From Azolla caroliniana (Eukaryota > Polypodiophyta): 64,000 bases of DNA. The stretch is taken from the NCBI GenBank assembly GCA_043228905.1, contig JBHGNT010000004.1, forward strand, positions 23,002,001 through 23,066,000, in the 5' to 3' direction. A model generated the notes under the pieces. That model ran no database searches. It worked only from the letters and a program-made list of their open reading frames with translations, and was not told where the DNA came from. The translations under genes were made by a program, and so were the position numbers. Every line of letters begins with the position of its first letter. Position 1 is the first letter of the stretch. Positions 40,385 through 53,213 of this stretch are shown here, piece after piece.

Positions 40385-43300
40385 AGAGGGCTATCAAGGC
40401 GTGGGGCCGCGATAGTCCGGATAACCGGAAAGCTCTCCACACCTGTAAAATAGGTAGGAAAGTTTTGTTCTCTGACAACGGAGGATGTACCATAGTCAGC
40501 ATCAATGGCCGAGAAAGAAAACGGGCCGAGATACGCTTAAAGGCGTGCGGAGCCTTGAGCTGCAATGAAGGAATTGGGGAAGTCGTGGAGGCGGTCTCGT
40601 TCGATGACACCCTGGGTGAAATCGGGAAGGTAGTCGAAGGAGGTCTAAGCGAAGACCGAGTCATACCGGTCAACTCGATTGACATGTATGAAGTCATTGC
40701 GGACTTCGAAAGAGGAACCCGGGCGCATCAGATCGCCCGAGTAGGCACGAAATACAAGATTGTGAACCGGAAGGTGAAGCCCGTCGCAGCTCCCTTGCTA
40801 GAGGGCAGCTGGGAACGAATAAAGGGGGTCACTACCGACCCTAGCTTGCGGGATCCGGCCGGCATAGGGCATCGTTTCACCGATAAAATGCTATGAGAGC
40901 TGAAGATCAGTGGGGGTGGCTTCCTACTGCCGGCAGAAGAGGATCCGTTTAGAAGGATGCTCGAAAGGCATGGGAAGGCCTTCGCATTCTCACCAGGAGA
41001 GATCAGGTGCGTCGACCCGACCATCATTGAGCCAATGGTAATCTTTACGGTGCTGCACGTACCATGGAGCCTCAAGCCAATCCAAGTACCGAGGGCTCAC
41101 ATGGCGATGTTGATGGAGCTCCTTAAACAGAAAGTAGAGTTGGGCATCCTCAAACCGTCAAGTGCCCCCTATTCTAACCGGTGGTTTACGGTACTGAAGA
41201 AGAACGGTACGCTGCGATTCATCCAGGACTTACAACCGGTCAACAAAGTGACCATCCGCAATACGGGAGTCGGACCGTCGATCGATGAGTTCACGGAAGC
41301 CTTCGCTGGAAGGTCCATATACTCGGTCGGAGACCTTTACTTAGGATACAACCAATTCCAATTGGTCATGGAAAGCAGGGACATCATGACAATGCGAACC
41401 CCTCTCAGTCTAGTTCGGATGTGCACCTTACCACAAGGAGGGACCAACTCAGTTGCACACATGGTGAATGCTATGAACAGAGTTCTGAGGGACTGCATTC
41501 CGGACATCACCATGCCTTTCTTGGACGACATCCCTATCAAGGGGTATCCGGAGGACACCAAGGATGAGTCGATCGGCACGGACGGGTGCCTAAGGTTTGT
41601 CACGGACCACATTGCCGACTGCGAAAAGATACTACAGAGCCTCGAAGGCACGCGGCTTACCTTCTTGGGAGAGAATTCGGCCTTCAGGCAACAAGAGATA
41701 TTAGTGGTTGGCCACCTTTGTGGGTCGTACGGCCGGAAGCCATCGCCGACCAAGGTAGAGGCCATCTCGGCAATGAAGGAGGAGTGCGGATCCGTCACAG
41801 AGGTCCGGCAATTCTTAAGAGCGTGCACCTTCTACCACATATGGATCCCTCATTATGCGCACATTGCCGAACCACTCTATGGCTTGCTGAAGAAGAGCAG
41901 AAGATTGACATGGACGAAGGAACATGCGGAGGCGGTCCGGAAGCTAAAGCGAGCGCTTATCGCGGCACCGGCTTTGCGCAAAGCGGAATACACACTGAGT
42001 ACTCCAGTCTACATCACGGTGGACACCAGCCCGACCGGGATCGGATGGGTCGTAAATCAAGAGGAAAAAGACGGCACACGCTTCCCTATCCGGTTCGGTG
42101 CGAAGGTACTGAGTGAGCGACAACGAGGGTACGCCCAAGTCAAGCGTGAACAGTGGGGTATCGTTTCGGCGGTTAAGGTCGACAAAGACTAGTTAATCGG
42201 GGCGGAAGTAATTATAGAAACGGACTGCCTGCCGATTCTCGGTATGGTCTCCGAATGCGCGACTCCCGACTTGGCCATGCTCAGGTGGATTGCGTACATC
42301 AAGTCCCTGAACCCGGAGATACAACACATCTCGGGTAAAGACAACGCCATGGCCGACATGCTTTCTAGAGCAAGATTCGAGGACGAGGACGGCATGGTAT
42401 CAGAGAATGAAGAAGTCGGCGTAGACTTCTTCAAATCGGCAAGGATGAGGATAAAAGAGCAAAGCACCCTGCCCGTGAATGAGTTCGACGAAGACGGCTA
42501 CGATGGGAGATTTCTGAAGACAGTGACGTCAGACGCCCTCTTTCAGGACAGCTCCGGAAGAGGGCGTACCGATATTTCCTATGGAACGGGAAAATCTAGA
42601 GAGTCCCGAAAAGGCGAAATGACGTGCCGCTCCGGGTAATAACGCAGGCAAATGACCAACAGAAGCTAATGTCGAAGTTCCACGAGAGCCCTTGGTCTAG
42701 ACACCGGGGTACGTGGGCTACATTCGAAAGGTTAAAGGAAAAATACTGGTGGCCAGGCATGTACAACAGCGTGCACGACTTCGTGTCTACGTGCGAAAGC
42801 TACCAGATGCACTCGGTGGTTCGGCACCGCGATGAACTACACCTGACTTATCCTCCGACCGTGCACTTCAAGTGGATGGTTGACTTAGTGACGATGCCGA
42901 TGGGCGAAGGGCAGAAGCGATACCTAGTGCTGGCTAGAGAGGACCTAACCAACCAGGTAGAGGGGCGAGCACTAATGAACAAGACCACCGCGTCAGTATG
43001 TATGTTTCTGATCGAGGATGTCATATGCCGATACGGGTGTGTGGGAAAAATCGTGGCCAACCGAGGTGAGCTAGACGCGGAAGAGGCAGAGGAACTGTTC
43101 GATCAGTTAGGCGTGAAACTGTCCCTCACAACGGGGTACAACCCGGAGGCAAACAGAAAGATTGAACGGGGCCACGGTCCGATTGTAAAAGCCATTGTAC
43201 GCGTGTGCAGAGGTCGAGTCAGCAACTGGCCGAGGATGCTCTCATATGCATTGTGGGCGGCGGTGTCGAAACCAATGTGCTCCCACCCACAGTTCGGTGA

Positions 43301-43761
43301 TACGGTACATGCTGGTGGAACTAATGTTCGGACAGAAACCCATCATGCCCGTTGAGAGAACAATCACCTCGTGGACGGCAATCGATTGGTCTAATGAACT
43401 GAGCAGAGAAGAGCTGCTAGTGGCACGAATCCGGCAACTCAAGCAAAGACTAGAAGACGTGGAACGAGCCACGGCAAGGGTGAAAGAGGCGCGGATCCGA
43501 AACAAAGCCCGGTTTGACCGAAAACACTGACTCCAGCCAAGGAAGATGGAGGAAGGTGATTGGGTGTTGGTCTACGACAGTAGCCTCGACAACCAGCATA
43601 GGTCTACGCGCAAGTTTATGAAGCGTTGGTTCGGACCGTACATGGTAACTAGTGTCAACGACAACGCGACATATCATCTCGCGGAGCTCGACGGGACGCG
43701 TGTAGCGACTCCGGTGGCTGGGAAGCGGATAAAAGCCTTCAAGATACGGAACAAAGCATAA
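40382..43761 (+). pseudogene. gypsy-2 pol
   Basis: The -1 frame opens before 40465 and runs with stops at TGA 40894 and TAG 42190, then a frameshift near 42600. Reverse transcriptase has the FLDD motif (MPFLDDIPIKG, about 41515); RNase H has VDTSPTGIGWV and ISGKDNAMADMLSR. The integrase finger has lost a Cys (CESYQ for CEKC). The second catalytic Asp reads Asn (VANRGELD; gypsy-1 has VIADRGELD). Another shift is near 43340, and a TGA at 43528 falls where gypsy-1 has Arg. It ends with the GPY/F module (KRWFGPYMV). It is dead. Confidence 0.87.
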
Positions 43762-43871
43762 CCTAACCCGGGAGCCTAAAGCGCCAGTTCAGGAGAGGAT
43801 GACGAGTGACCGATGGCCCGGAATCCCTCACTAAATTCGCAATCCGGCACATACCGGAGGATGTGCGGTTT

Positions 43872-43883
43872 AGTGGGGGTGGA
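43872..43883 (+). promoter_or_regulatory. Polypurine tract of gypsy-2
   Basis: AGTGGGGGTGGA directly precedes the LTR start TGTCGTGAAG. Confidence 0.75.
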
Positions 43884-44605
43884 TGTCGTGAAGATTCCGG
43901 GCCATAAGCGGAAACAAGGTGAAACGCGCAGGAACACCAGTATACGCGAGTGCGCGCCTCGAGGGAATTAAATAGGATAAGTACTAGGCATGAGTATAAG
44001 GAGGGGTACTAAGTAGTTAGAGCATTAAAGAAGATATAGACATCGCATAAGTAGGGAGAGTTACGAGGAGAGAATCTAGGACGAAAAAGTGATGGGTCAT
44101 GAATGCTTGTAACGGTCGCTCCTTGTGCTATAAAAGGGGCGACCTTTGACTGTCGTCGGGGATGCCATCTAGAGGAGAGGATACACACAGAAAGACCAAG
44201 GATGGACCGCAAAAGAAGGCGCTTCCCCTGCTCGCGTCAGACGCCCGAGTGCTCCCGACCTGGGGATCGACCTTCTACGCACCGTCATCTCTTTGTACCT
44301 GGCTATTTGCCAAGCTCCGCACTCCATCACCGGCTCTGATCCGGCTGTACCCCCTCATAGCACCGTGCACCTGTGTTTCAATAGAATTCTTTCTACCTAA
44401 CATACTTCGTTCTCAGTGTCTTTGTCGGTGTCTGTGTCTACGCGTGTCTCTCTTACTCTCTCTCGTTCGCTAGACTTACCCGCTCTCCCGTGGTCTCAAG
44501 ACCTACGCGATCCCCAAACTCCTCCCTCCTCGCTTTCCTGATTCCTTGGTCCGAGACCCTCATGGTCCTGCCCGACTCCACGCATCCGCGAGGATAACCT
44601 CGACA
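43884..44605 (+). repeat. LTR shared by gypsy-2 and gypsy-3
   Basis: 722 bp, starting TGTCGTGAAG and ending CTCGACA, the same inverted ends as gypsy-1. It follows a polypurine tract and precedes a PBS, so it serves as 3' LTR of the left copy and 5' LTR of the right copy. TATAAAAG is at 44129-44136. Confidence 0.88.
44129..44136 (+). promoter_or_regulatory. TATA box in the gypsy-2/3 LTR
   Basis: TATAAAAG lies in the middle of the LTR with a GC-rich segment after it. A single good match in a plausible place. Confidence 0.55.
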
Positions 44606-44609
44606 TAGT

Positions 44610-44625
44610 TGGTGAACCCAACGTG
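44610..44625 (+). promoter_or_regulatory. Primer-binding site of gypsy-3
   Basis: TGGTGAACCCAACGTG begins four bases after the LTR end. It differs from the gypsy-1 site at one base. Confidence 0.7.
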
Positions 44626-44678
44626 AAGAAGGGCGGCAAAGGAATCTGGAGATGAGAGGAAGCAAACTTGCAGAAGCA

Positions 44679-46190
44679 ATGGCGGTGGCAGTAGACCGCC
44701 TGGTTAGTGCTCGCGAGGGCGCGAGTGCCCTCGACCGGGCCATAGAGGCAACAATCGGCAAGATAGGCCGGTTAGGCGGAAAGGAGGCCACGAGCTACTT
44801 AGAGGCCTAGAAATCTGAAATGTAGATGAGGAACATACCCGAAGATAGACGACTAGCGGGGTTTCCCCGGGTCATAACGCCACACATCCATACAGAGATG
44901 GTCGAGATACAAGCGGGTTGTCACGATTGGGCGGAGTTCGCAGAGGAAGTTCTCGAGAGGTACAACTACGATCATTCGCTCTGGCTATCGAGAAAGGATT
45001 TTATGGACTAGGTCAACAGCCCCGACAAGGGTCAGAACGCTTCTGCGCTCCTCCAAGAGTTCGAGTCACGGTTCGCACGACTCTCTAGGTTGGACCGAAC
45101 CGTGCTCGGAACGAGCAAGGTTCTATTTTTTGTCACTTCATTCGACTCACGCGTCCGGGAAAGCGTGAGTCTTCTTCTGGAAACCAACCGAGGCCTCACG
45201 ACTCACTGGGCGACCGTCAAGGAAGTATGCAGCAGGATTGACAAACATCGGGACTGGAAAGAAAAGGGGTCCTCGTCAGTCGGACCGGCTGTCGAAATCA
45301 GGGCCGAACCAATGCCAACCCGAATGGAAGAAACGAGGAGGTGGCTCGAGCTAGGCCCACCCCCGGCGAACATAATCGCGGGACCTACAAATGGCGCCGG
45401 ACTAGAAGGACTGACAAGGATGGTGTGCGACCTCCAGATCGCCCAAGCTCGACAAAGCGACGAAGGTCAACCGCGCGACCGGTGACCACCTACCAATCAG
45501 AGGTGTGTATGGTGCGACGGCATTGGACTTGCCCGGAGAGAATGCGCTAAATTCGGAGAAGCGCTCAGGACTAATGTAGTCTACCTTTCGAACGGCAGGG
45601 TACATGCGCGCGACACGCGAAGATTGCTCGACACAAATTTCAAACGAGGTGGCATGAAGAGGCTAATGGAAGAAGCCGTGGCCCGGCACGTCGAAGCCAT
45701 CCACTATTCGGCTTTGGTCGGCATACGCGTAGGGGAGAAGACGGCCAAACCCGATTCCAAATCTGGGTTCTGGCCGGTTGTTCTCGAGACCTTGTCCAGA
45801 AGAAGGTTGCAGAATGAGGAAGCGGAGCATGTAGAAGAACGTGTTCGCGAAGTTACCGGGTGGAGCGACCCCATTGAAGAAAGCACCGGCTTTGTGGAGA
45901 CCGCGTGCAGGAACTACGAATCCCTGATCGACGAACAACGAGCAAGAAAAACCGAGGGAGCGGGCCCATCGGGGAGGCTTGACACATGAAGCGCAACCAA
46001 AAAGCACGATGCCGCTCCGACCGGATCCCAGGAGAAGGAGAAGGGCAAGATTCCAACTAGCTTCCGCTTAAGCTCGGAGATAGAGAAAACAATGAACCTA
46101 CAAAAGGTTCTAGAGGAGCGAGTTCTCGACAGTCGCATAGAACTCACGCTTAGGGAAGTGATCGGCATAGCAAGAAGGGAGTTCCACTCA
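44679..46190 (+). pseudogene. gypsy-3 gag and start of protease frame
   Basis: It starts at ATG 44679. Early TAG codons are shared with gypsy-2; an extra TAG at 45009 replaces Trp (gypsy-2: MDWVNSPDKG). The knuckle CVWCDGIGLARREC again lacks His. The gag tail (45720-45989), lost in gypsy-2, is intact here and ends at TGA 45987-45989, followed in phase by the protease leader (SATKKHDAAP, SSEIEKTMNLQKVLEER) until the deletion at 46190. Confidence 0.85.
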
Positions 46191-46438
46191 CAACACCGTG
46201 CACCTGTGGTTTAATAGAACTCTTTCTACCTAACATACTTTGTTCTCAGTGTCTTTGTCGGTGTCTGTGTCTACGCGTGTCTCTCTTACTCTCTCTCGTT
46301 CGCTAGACTTACCCGCTCTCCCGTGGTCTCAAGACCTACGTGATCCCCAAACTCCTCCCTCCTCGCTTTCCTAATTCCTTAGTTCGAGACCCCCGTGGTC
46401 CTACCTGACTCCACGCATCCGCGAGGATAACCTCAACA
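46191..46438 (+). repeat. 3'-terminal piece of the gypsy-2/3 LTR
   Basis: It matches about 44356-44605 and ends CTCAACA. The left junction has a short shared stretch (ttccac/tca), as in end joining. Confidence 0.85.
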
Positions 46439-48499
46439 ACGTACTAGTGGATGTGCGGGTTTGATGGGGTTGGATATTGTGATGTAGCAAGTCTAAAGGT
46501 AGAAAATAGAGAATTGGGAAAGAGCCATTGAAATGTAAATATGTATGTATTAAAACATTAATATAATAAGAAAAGAGTACATTATAGTTCTAGCCAATGG
46601 TTAAGGATATAGGGTGGTGAGCGCAAGAGTGAACTTGGACCACCTCTCCTTCATCATTTGCTATTACTACTAGGGTTGTATGAAAAAGTCTTTTAAGGTT
46701 TCGCCAGCTCGCTCGAAAAAGATGGTGAAAGGAGAAACAAAAGGCGTGGAGAAAAGAGGTGGATCGAAAGAGGGCGTAGAAAGTTACAACAACAAAAGAC
46801 ATGAATATCATTGTTCGTGAGCTCGGGTCACCAAAACTCAAATTCTATCATCCCATTTTAATCCCCGATCCATTGTAATCACCATTATAAACACTTCACT
46901 TCATCACTATTATGGTTAATATTTTGTAATCATCTTGTAGAACTATTTTGTAAAGGGAATTTCTATTGTGAAAATTAGAGTTTGGATCTTAATCTTGGTC
47001 TTGTTGCATTAAACTAGTGTATTTATCCCTAATCCCATTTTAACCACTATCGTTTTTGTGCATTAACTAAGAGGGAAATAAAACAAGGAAACCCAAAAGT
47101 GTTTTAAATTCTTCTCACACAACACCACGTCCTCCATGATTCAATTTTCCCCACAATCTTTCTCAATTAGAGCATGCACGGGAGTATCTTCGAGAAAACA
47201 TTGCCTGAAATAGAAAGAACACTTTTTGCAAAGAATGTTATACATGAAACAAAAAATATGACCGTGGCATTCTTTTTCTTCAATTAAATATGTAATCTAG
47301 CTCCGAAAACATTGAATATGTAAGGGTATGTAGTCCACATGAACAATTGCATGTGGGCTAACCATTGAGGATAGTGTTACGATGCTAGTAGACCTCTAGA
47401 AGGTGCTAACATATTTATCACCTGGTATATTTTTCTATGATCTATCACACTACGACAATGTATGTGGTGGATTGCTCCATGATAGATTTCCTTGAAGGGT
47501 GGTCAGAAGAAACAAGTTGGTTAAATATAATCTTTTACAACTATATACATGTAATTGATTCTAAATAGTTATGGTAGTAGGTAATAAGCTAGTAGCAAAC
47601 CAACAAACATCAACTAGCTATTATCTACTCGTCAAACATCAATTCGTTATCCCCCCAAGGGAATATTGCTAGTAGCTACTAATTATCTTAGTTGTAACCT
47701 TGACCACTAATTAACTAAACTAACTTCGTTGTAACTTTATTAATAACTACCCATTGAGCATCAATTAGCTAATTAGCAAAGTGAACAGTTCTTGTAGGTA
47801 AGGTCAATGATAACCACTAGCTAATTAGTTAAAGTGATTATTAGTAGCAAACAATAGATAAAGTGATTTAGTTGGAACATTAGCAATAGCTAACTGGCTT
47901 ATTGATTATGACCTTATCTAACTAGCAAAGGACAATGATAACTAGTAACATTATGATATACATATAGCCAACATGTTGTGGCAAGTACTCGAGGAATTAC
48001 TCACGAGGATTATGTGTTTGGTTGAGCTAACGTTGCAACTCATGATTTGATAGATGGTGATGTATATGAGATTAAGAGTCCAACCCACACGTCTCCTTAA
48101 AATCAACTTAATTCTTTTCTTGTGGAAGACTACATTGAAATGGAGAGCAATACCCAGAATATGATATAGTCAACCAAGTGCATGATTCTCACGTGCAACA
48201 TAACAATGTTTTTGAACACTTGATACAACAATTCTTTGTGTCCTCCGACCTTGCAATAACCCACCAAGCCCTAAATTTGATCCTATAGAACCACATCTTC
48301 CTCATTTAGAACAGTTAACAAACAAAGATTAGTTACTCAGTCAAGAGGCTAGAACTGGATTTATTTAATGGATTTTCCTTTTTAAGATTTACTTCATGAT
48401 ATTTATTTGTACAAGTAAAAATATATTGGTTTATACTTTATCTGAACATTGTATGAATTTTGTTAAGAAAAATTAAAGAAATAGACTATTTTGAAAGAG
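46439..48499. other. AT-rich stretch without genes; decayed gypsy LTR edge at its left
   Basis: At 46446-46480 'ggatgtgcgggtttgatggg' resembles the polypurine tract and LTR start of gypsy-1 and gypsy-2 (ggatgtgcgg...), so another old gypsy LTR probably begins near 46475. The rest is AT-rich. Around 47560-47960 short phrases such as 'aactagctaatta' and 'tagtagcaaac' recur. No frame of note is present and I see no RNA gene. Confidence 0.55.
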
Positions 48500-48504
48500 G
48501 AATT

Positions 48505-49188
48505 TGACAGGAACTACACACTCCCTATGCGCAACGCTCGGCCACAACCGAGCTTAGAATCATACACAGAAAGACGGGAATGAATGCACGACACAATGAA
48601 GAGAAGAGTACACAGGATGTTTACGTGGAAAACCCAAATATGGGAAAAACCACGGCAGCCCACAAACTGCAAACTATCACTATGTCAAAATGTACAAAAT
48701 GGTAAAGCACCGAAGCAACGACCTCGAGCTTTCTATCTTCACCACAGGCGGCGGTTACAACAGAGGCAACGACCTCTTCCTCTCTCTCACTCTCTCTGTA
48801 CACAATTGCACGCTATAATCTTACACCAACAAGAATAACAACAACATCCTCATTCTCTGTTTGCCCTAAGTCATATTTATACTAATATGACTTTTCGGCT
48901 ATTTACAAATATAGCCCCGATGGACTCTCAGAAACATATTTACGAATATGTCTCTTCATCTAGTGAGCGCTCCTCACCGGGCCTGCATCATCCGGCGCTT
49001 GCCGGGTACTCGTCATCCGGTTCTCACCAGGTCTGCACCATCCGGCTCTCCGTATCCGGGTACTCGTCATCCGGTTCTCACCGCGTCTTCCGTAGCTGGG
49101 TATTCCTCATCCGGTTTCGGCCTCGACCGAGTTTGCTCATCAGTACTGTTCTTCTCGCTTCCCATCCGGAGGGACTTGTTTCCTAACA
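48505..49188 (-). repeat. 3' LTR of copia-4
   Basis: It begins (plus strand) TGACAGGAAC and ends CCTAACA, next to polypurine tract 49189-49202. Confidence 0.94.
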
Positions 49189-49202
49189 AACTCCCCCTTC
49201 AC
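49189..49202 (-). promoter_or_regulatory. Polypurine tract of copia-4
   Basis: GTGAAGGGGGAGTT on the minus strand, overlapping the pol stop codon and adjoining the 3' LTR, just as in copia-1. Confidence 0.85.
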
Positions 49203-52200
49203 TCCGGCATGGGATGCCTTACTAGTCCGATTCGCTTCCGGCATGCATCCAGCTTGTCGGGTATTAGTACTTTGGTCAACATATCTGACCCGTTCTCGGC
49301 CGTGTGGATCTTCTTCAGCGCGAACTCCTGGTCATCTACTCTTTCCCAGATCCAGTGATACCTTCACTGGATATGCTTTGTCCGGGAATGGTAGGCCACA
49401 TTCTCAGCAAGGTGGATGGCACTTTGACTGTCACAATAGAGCCGGTATTCATCTTGCCGGATACTGAGCTCTCCGATGAAGTCCTTCATCCATAATATTT
49501 CCTTGCCAGCTTCCACAGCTGCCATGTACTCCGCCTCCGTGGTTGACAGCGCAACCGTCTTCTGCAGCCTCAACTGCCACGAAACAGCTCCCCCTGCATA
49601 TGTCATTACATACCCGGATGTAGACCGGCTGGTATCCACATCAGCCGACATGTCCGAATCGGTAAAACCGTCAAGTTGAGGTTTACCGGAGCCGAATCGG
49701 AGACACATGTTCGAAGTGCCCTTCAAGTACCGCAGTATCCATTTGACCACGTTCCAGTGCTCCTTGCCAGGATTGCTCATAAACCGGCTCACCACTCTGA
49801 CTGCGTATCCTATATCCGGTCGGGTACACACCATTGCGTACATTAAGCTCCCGACGGCAGAGGCATATGGAACCTTCATCATATCAGCCTTCTCTGCTTT
49901 CGTCTTCGGGCTTTGCTTACCGGATAACCTACAGTTTGCCGGAAGAGTCGATCCGACCAGTTTCGTATCTGACATGTTGAATCGTTGAAGCACCTTTGTC
50001 ACGTATTTCTCTTGTGACAGCCACAGTTGCTTCGTTGGCCGGTTCCGGATGATATGCATCCCCAGCATCTGTCTTGCCGGACCCAAGTCTTTCATCGTGA
50101 AGGTTCGGTTGAGAGCCTTCTTCAGCATCCGTATTTTGGCTTGGTCCCGTCCAACGATCAACATGTCGTCCACGTACAGAAGGAGTATCAGGAAGTCGCC
50201 TCCTTCAAACTTCTTCACAAACACACAGTGATCGGCCTGCGTCTTGTGGTACCCTTGATCGGTCATGAAGGAGTCTAACTTCCGGTACCATTGTCGGGGA
50301 GCCTGCTTCAACCCGTAGAGGCTCTTCTTCAACCGGCAAACCAGGCGCTCCTTCCCTTTCTCCACGAATCCTTCCGGTTGCTGCATGTAGATCTCCTCTT
50401 CGAGGTCACCGTGAAGGAATGTCGTCTTCACGTCCAGCTGCTCTACCTCGAGGTCCATGCTTGCCGCTATACTCAGCACCGTCCGGATGGAGGTCATCTT
50501 TACTACCGGGGAAAATATCTCGTTGAAGTCCACGCCCTTCTTCTACTGGAACCCCTTCACCACGATCCTGGCTTTGTATCTCGGGGGGTTGTCGGCATCT
50601 CCCGATTTCAACTTGTACACCCACTTGTTTCGGAGTGCCCGCTTTCCTTTCGGCAACTCCACCAATTTGTATGTATGGTTCTCATACAAGGAATCCATCT
50701 CATCCTGCATGGCACTTAACCATTTTCGGCTATGGGTGTCATCCTTCGCTTCTTCGAAGCTTTCTGGCTCCCCCTCATCGGTTAGCAACACATGCTCTGC
50801 ATCCAAAAATCTCCGGGGGCCCCTTCTCTCTCTGAGAGGATATCTCCGTCTCTGGGCTTCGATAACTGGCTCCTCCATTTGCTCTTCATCCGAATCCGAT
50901 TCGGGGTCTTGGCCGGTTCCGGTTTCAGCTTCCTCTACTTCTTCTTCTGCCGGTTCGGTATCTTCACTATAACCGGCTGGTTCCGCGAGTGCTAACCGGT
51001 CTCTTGCCGGTTGGGTCTACTCATCGTAGAATCGATCCTTACCGGTTGACTCGGAGTTCATTATCTTCTTCTCCAACTCCCAGTCGGCAAGCGTCTTGTC
51101 CTCCATGAAGATAATATCTCGACTCCAGAATACCTTCTTGTCGACCGGGTCCCACACTCAGTAGCCGAACTCGTCGTCGTCGTAACCAAGGAATATGCAT
51201 GGCCGGGTCTTTGGATCTAACTTTCCTCTCCAGTCCTTAGCTACATGCACGTATCCGAGACACCCGAACACCTTTAGATGCCGGTAGGACACTTCCTACT
51301 GGTCCACACCTTCTGCGGTGTGTCTCCATCCAAGGGCACTGAGGGTGATCTGTTTATCACATACGTCGCTGTCAACAACGCCTCAGCCCAAAACGTCTTG
51401 GGTAACTTTGCATGCGCCAGCATACTCCGGACCCTCTCCATTATGGTCCAGTTCATCCTCTCGGCCAGCCCATTTAGTTCCAGCGTCTTCGGCACGGTAA
51501 ATTCGAACCGGATTCCCTTCGAGCGACAGTACTCCTCGAACTGCCCCCGGTATTCACCTCCGTTATCTGCTCGAACCGCCTTCAGCTTTCGGCCGGTTTC
51601 TCTTTCCACTCTCGTGTGGAGCTCTTTGAAGACGGATAACACCTAATCCTTCGTCTTCAACAGTGTGGCCCATAGCTTCCGGCTGTCCTCATCTATGAAC
51701 GTCATGAAGTACTGCGATCCTGCATGTGACTTCGTGTCCACTTGACACACATCAGTATGCACCAACTCTAGTGGTGCATTACGTCTCATCGGTGGCCTCG
51801 ATCGGAAGGAGGTCCGGCTTTGCTTTCCGGCCAGACAATCACTGAACTTCTCCAAGTGCACGTTCTTCACTGGAATGAGGTTGTCGTCTACAAGCCTCTT
51901 CATCCTCTTCTCGCTCATGTGCCACAGCTCACCGACAGTGTCGAATGCCATGTTCACTTCCTCCGGACATAACCGGGCATTCATCAGGTAAAGCGTGTTT
52001 ACCTTTTGGGCCCGAGCCACAATTAGGCTCCCTTTGCTGAACTTCATAACACCGTTCTGGATGCTACCCGTGTAGCCTTCATCATCTAGCCGACCGGTTG
52101 ATATCAGGTTCAGATGAACCTCCGGAATGTGTCGGACATCCTTCAGCAGCAGCTTGCATCCGGTTGGTGTTGTCAACCACACGTCTCCTATGCCAACAAT

Positions 52201-53182
52201 TCGGCATGTACCTTCATTCCCCATCTGGACACAGCTGTGGTCACCGGCTGAGTAGGATGAGAAGCATTTCCGGTCCGGGGTAAGGTGGAACGACGCTCCG
52301 GAGTCGACCACCCAGGTCATCTCGTCGTGGGCAAGGTTTATCTCACTCTCCTCGGTGATGAGCATCAACTCTTCTTCACTTGCCGCGATTGCCGTCGTTC
52401 CCTTCCGGTCCGGTACCGTCGGTTTCCTTGTCTTTCCGGAAATGCCGACAGTTCTTCTGGAAGTGTCCCGGCTTGCCGCAATAGAAGCAAGTAGGCCTCC
52501 CCCTTGACTTTGACCGTGTCCCCGACTTTTCCCAGTTCTAGGGACTACGGTTTTTATGTCTTCCGCGTTCCGATTCGGTAAGGAGCGCTTTGGTGTTGGA
52601 GCTCGTATCCTTATCTTTCCAACACGCCTCCTCATCTAGCAAGCTCGACTTGACTCTTGCTAGGGATAACCGTTTCCCTTCCAGCCCAGCGTTGCCCAAA
52701 GTGACAACCAACGTCTCCCAGCTATCCGGGAGGGAACCGAGCAAGAGTAGCGCTAGTACCTCATCGGCGAGAGGTACTTCCAATGATGTTGCCTAATGGA
52801 TCAGCCCCTGGAAGGCATTCATGTGCTCCGCCATGTTGGAGCCATCTTGGTACCAGAGTCTTACTAGCTTCCGAAATACCGAAACCTGATTGACAACATT
52901 TTTATTCTGAAACATAATGCCGATCTTCTCCCAGAGCTCATGAGCCTTTCTCTCTTCATTGAAGTTGTTGTATAGGCTCATGTCGATGAAGCACCGTATG
53001 TAAGCCGTTGTCTTCATGTGCATCACTTCCCATATCGCGGCGTCGATTTTGTCCAGTCTCTTGTCCCCGAACTAAACCGGCAGCTAAAGGTCTTTAACCA
53101 CGAGCATGTCCCTCATCTTCGACTTCCACACCGAATAGTTGGAGCCGGTGAGCTTGAACATGACTCCCAACGAATCGTCCAT
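49199..53182 (-). pseudogene. copia-4 gag-pol
   Basis: Start ATG 53182. Early stops lie near 53090. In-frame TAGs at 52793, 52538, 51643 and 50543 fall at Gln codons of the related copies (CAG or CAA to TAG). A knuckle/protease frameshift is near 52410 and a one-base deletion near 51285. Domains still readable: gag; protease VVDSGAS near 52300; pre-integrase; integrase (HTDVCQ, RADNGGEY, NGLAERMN); reverse transcriptase with YVDDML near 50180; RNase H with STTEAEY near 49530. A stop near 49364 interrupts the RNase H tail. It is non-functional but colinear with copia-1. Confidence 0.92.
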
Positions 53183-53198
53183 TTTTCTGTGTTGCCTT

Positions 53199-53210
53199 GC
53201 TCTGATACCA
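53199..53210 (-). promoter_or_regulatory. Primer-binding site of copia-4
   Basis: TGGTATCAGAGC on the minus strand, three bases after the 5' LTR. Confidence 0.9.
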
Positions 53211-53213
53211 CTT

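Larger units (their letters stand above)
37813..44605 (+). mobile_element. gypsy-2: decayed Ty3/gypsy internal region plus 3' LTR
   Basis: Order: gag, protease, reverse transcriptase, RNase H, integrase, polypurine tract, LTR. Its left LTR is missing. LTR ends TGTCG...CGACA, protease motif DHGSEINLM and recoding sites are shared with gypsy-1. A copia piece replaces part of the gag tail (38883-39515). The 3' LTR doubles as the 5' LTR of gypsy-3. Confidence 0.9.
44606..46190 (+). mobile_element. gypsy-3: truncated internal region
   Basis: PBS, leader, gag and the start of the protease frame are present. At about 46190 the sequence jumps into the middle of an LTR, so protease, pol and the first part of the 3' LTR are deleted. 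It is a near-copy of gypsy-2 and shares its two early TAG codons. Confidence 0.88.

Noticed and set aside
46439-48499. A non-coding RNA gene or MITE in the AT-rich stretch
   Set aside because: I saw no clear hairpin, inverted ends or conserved RNA motif; only short recurring AT-rich phrases.
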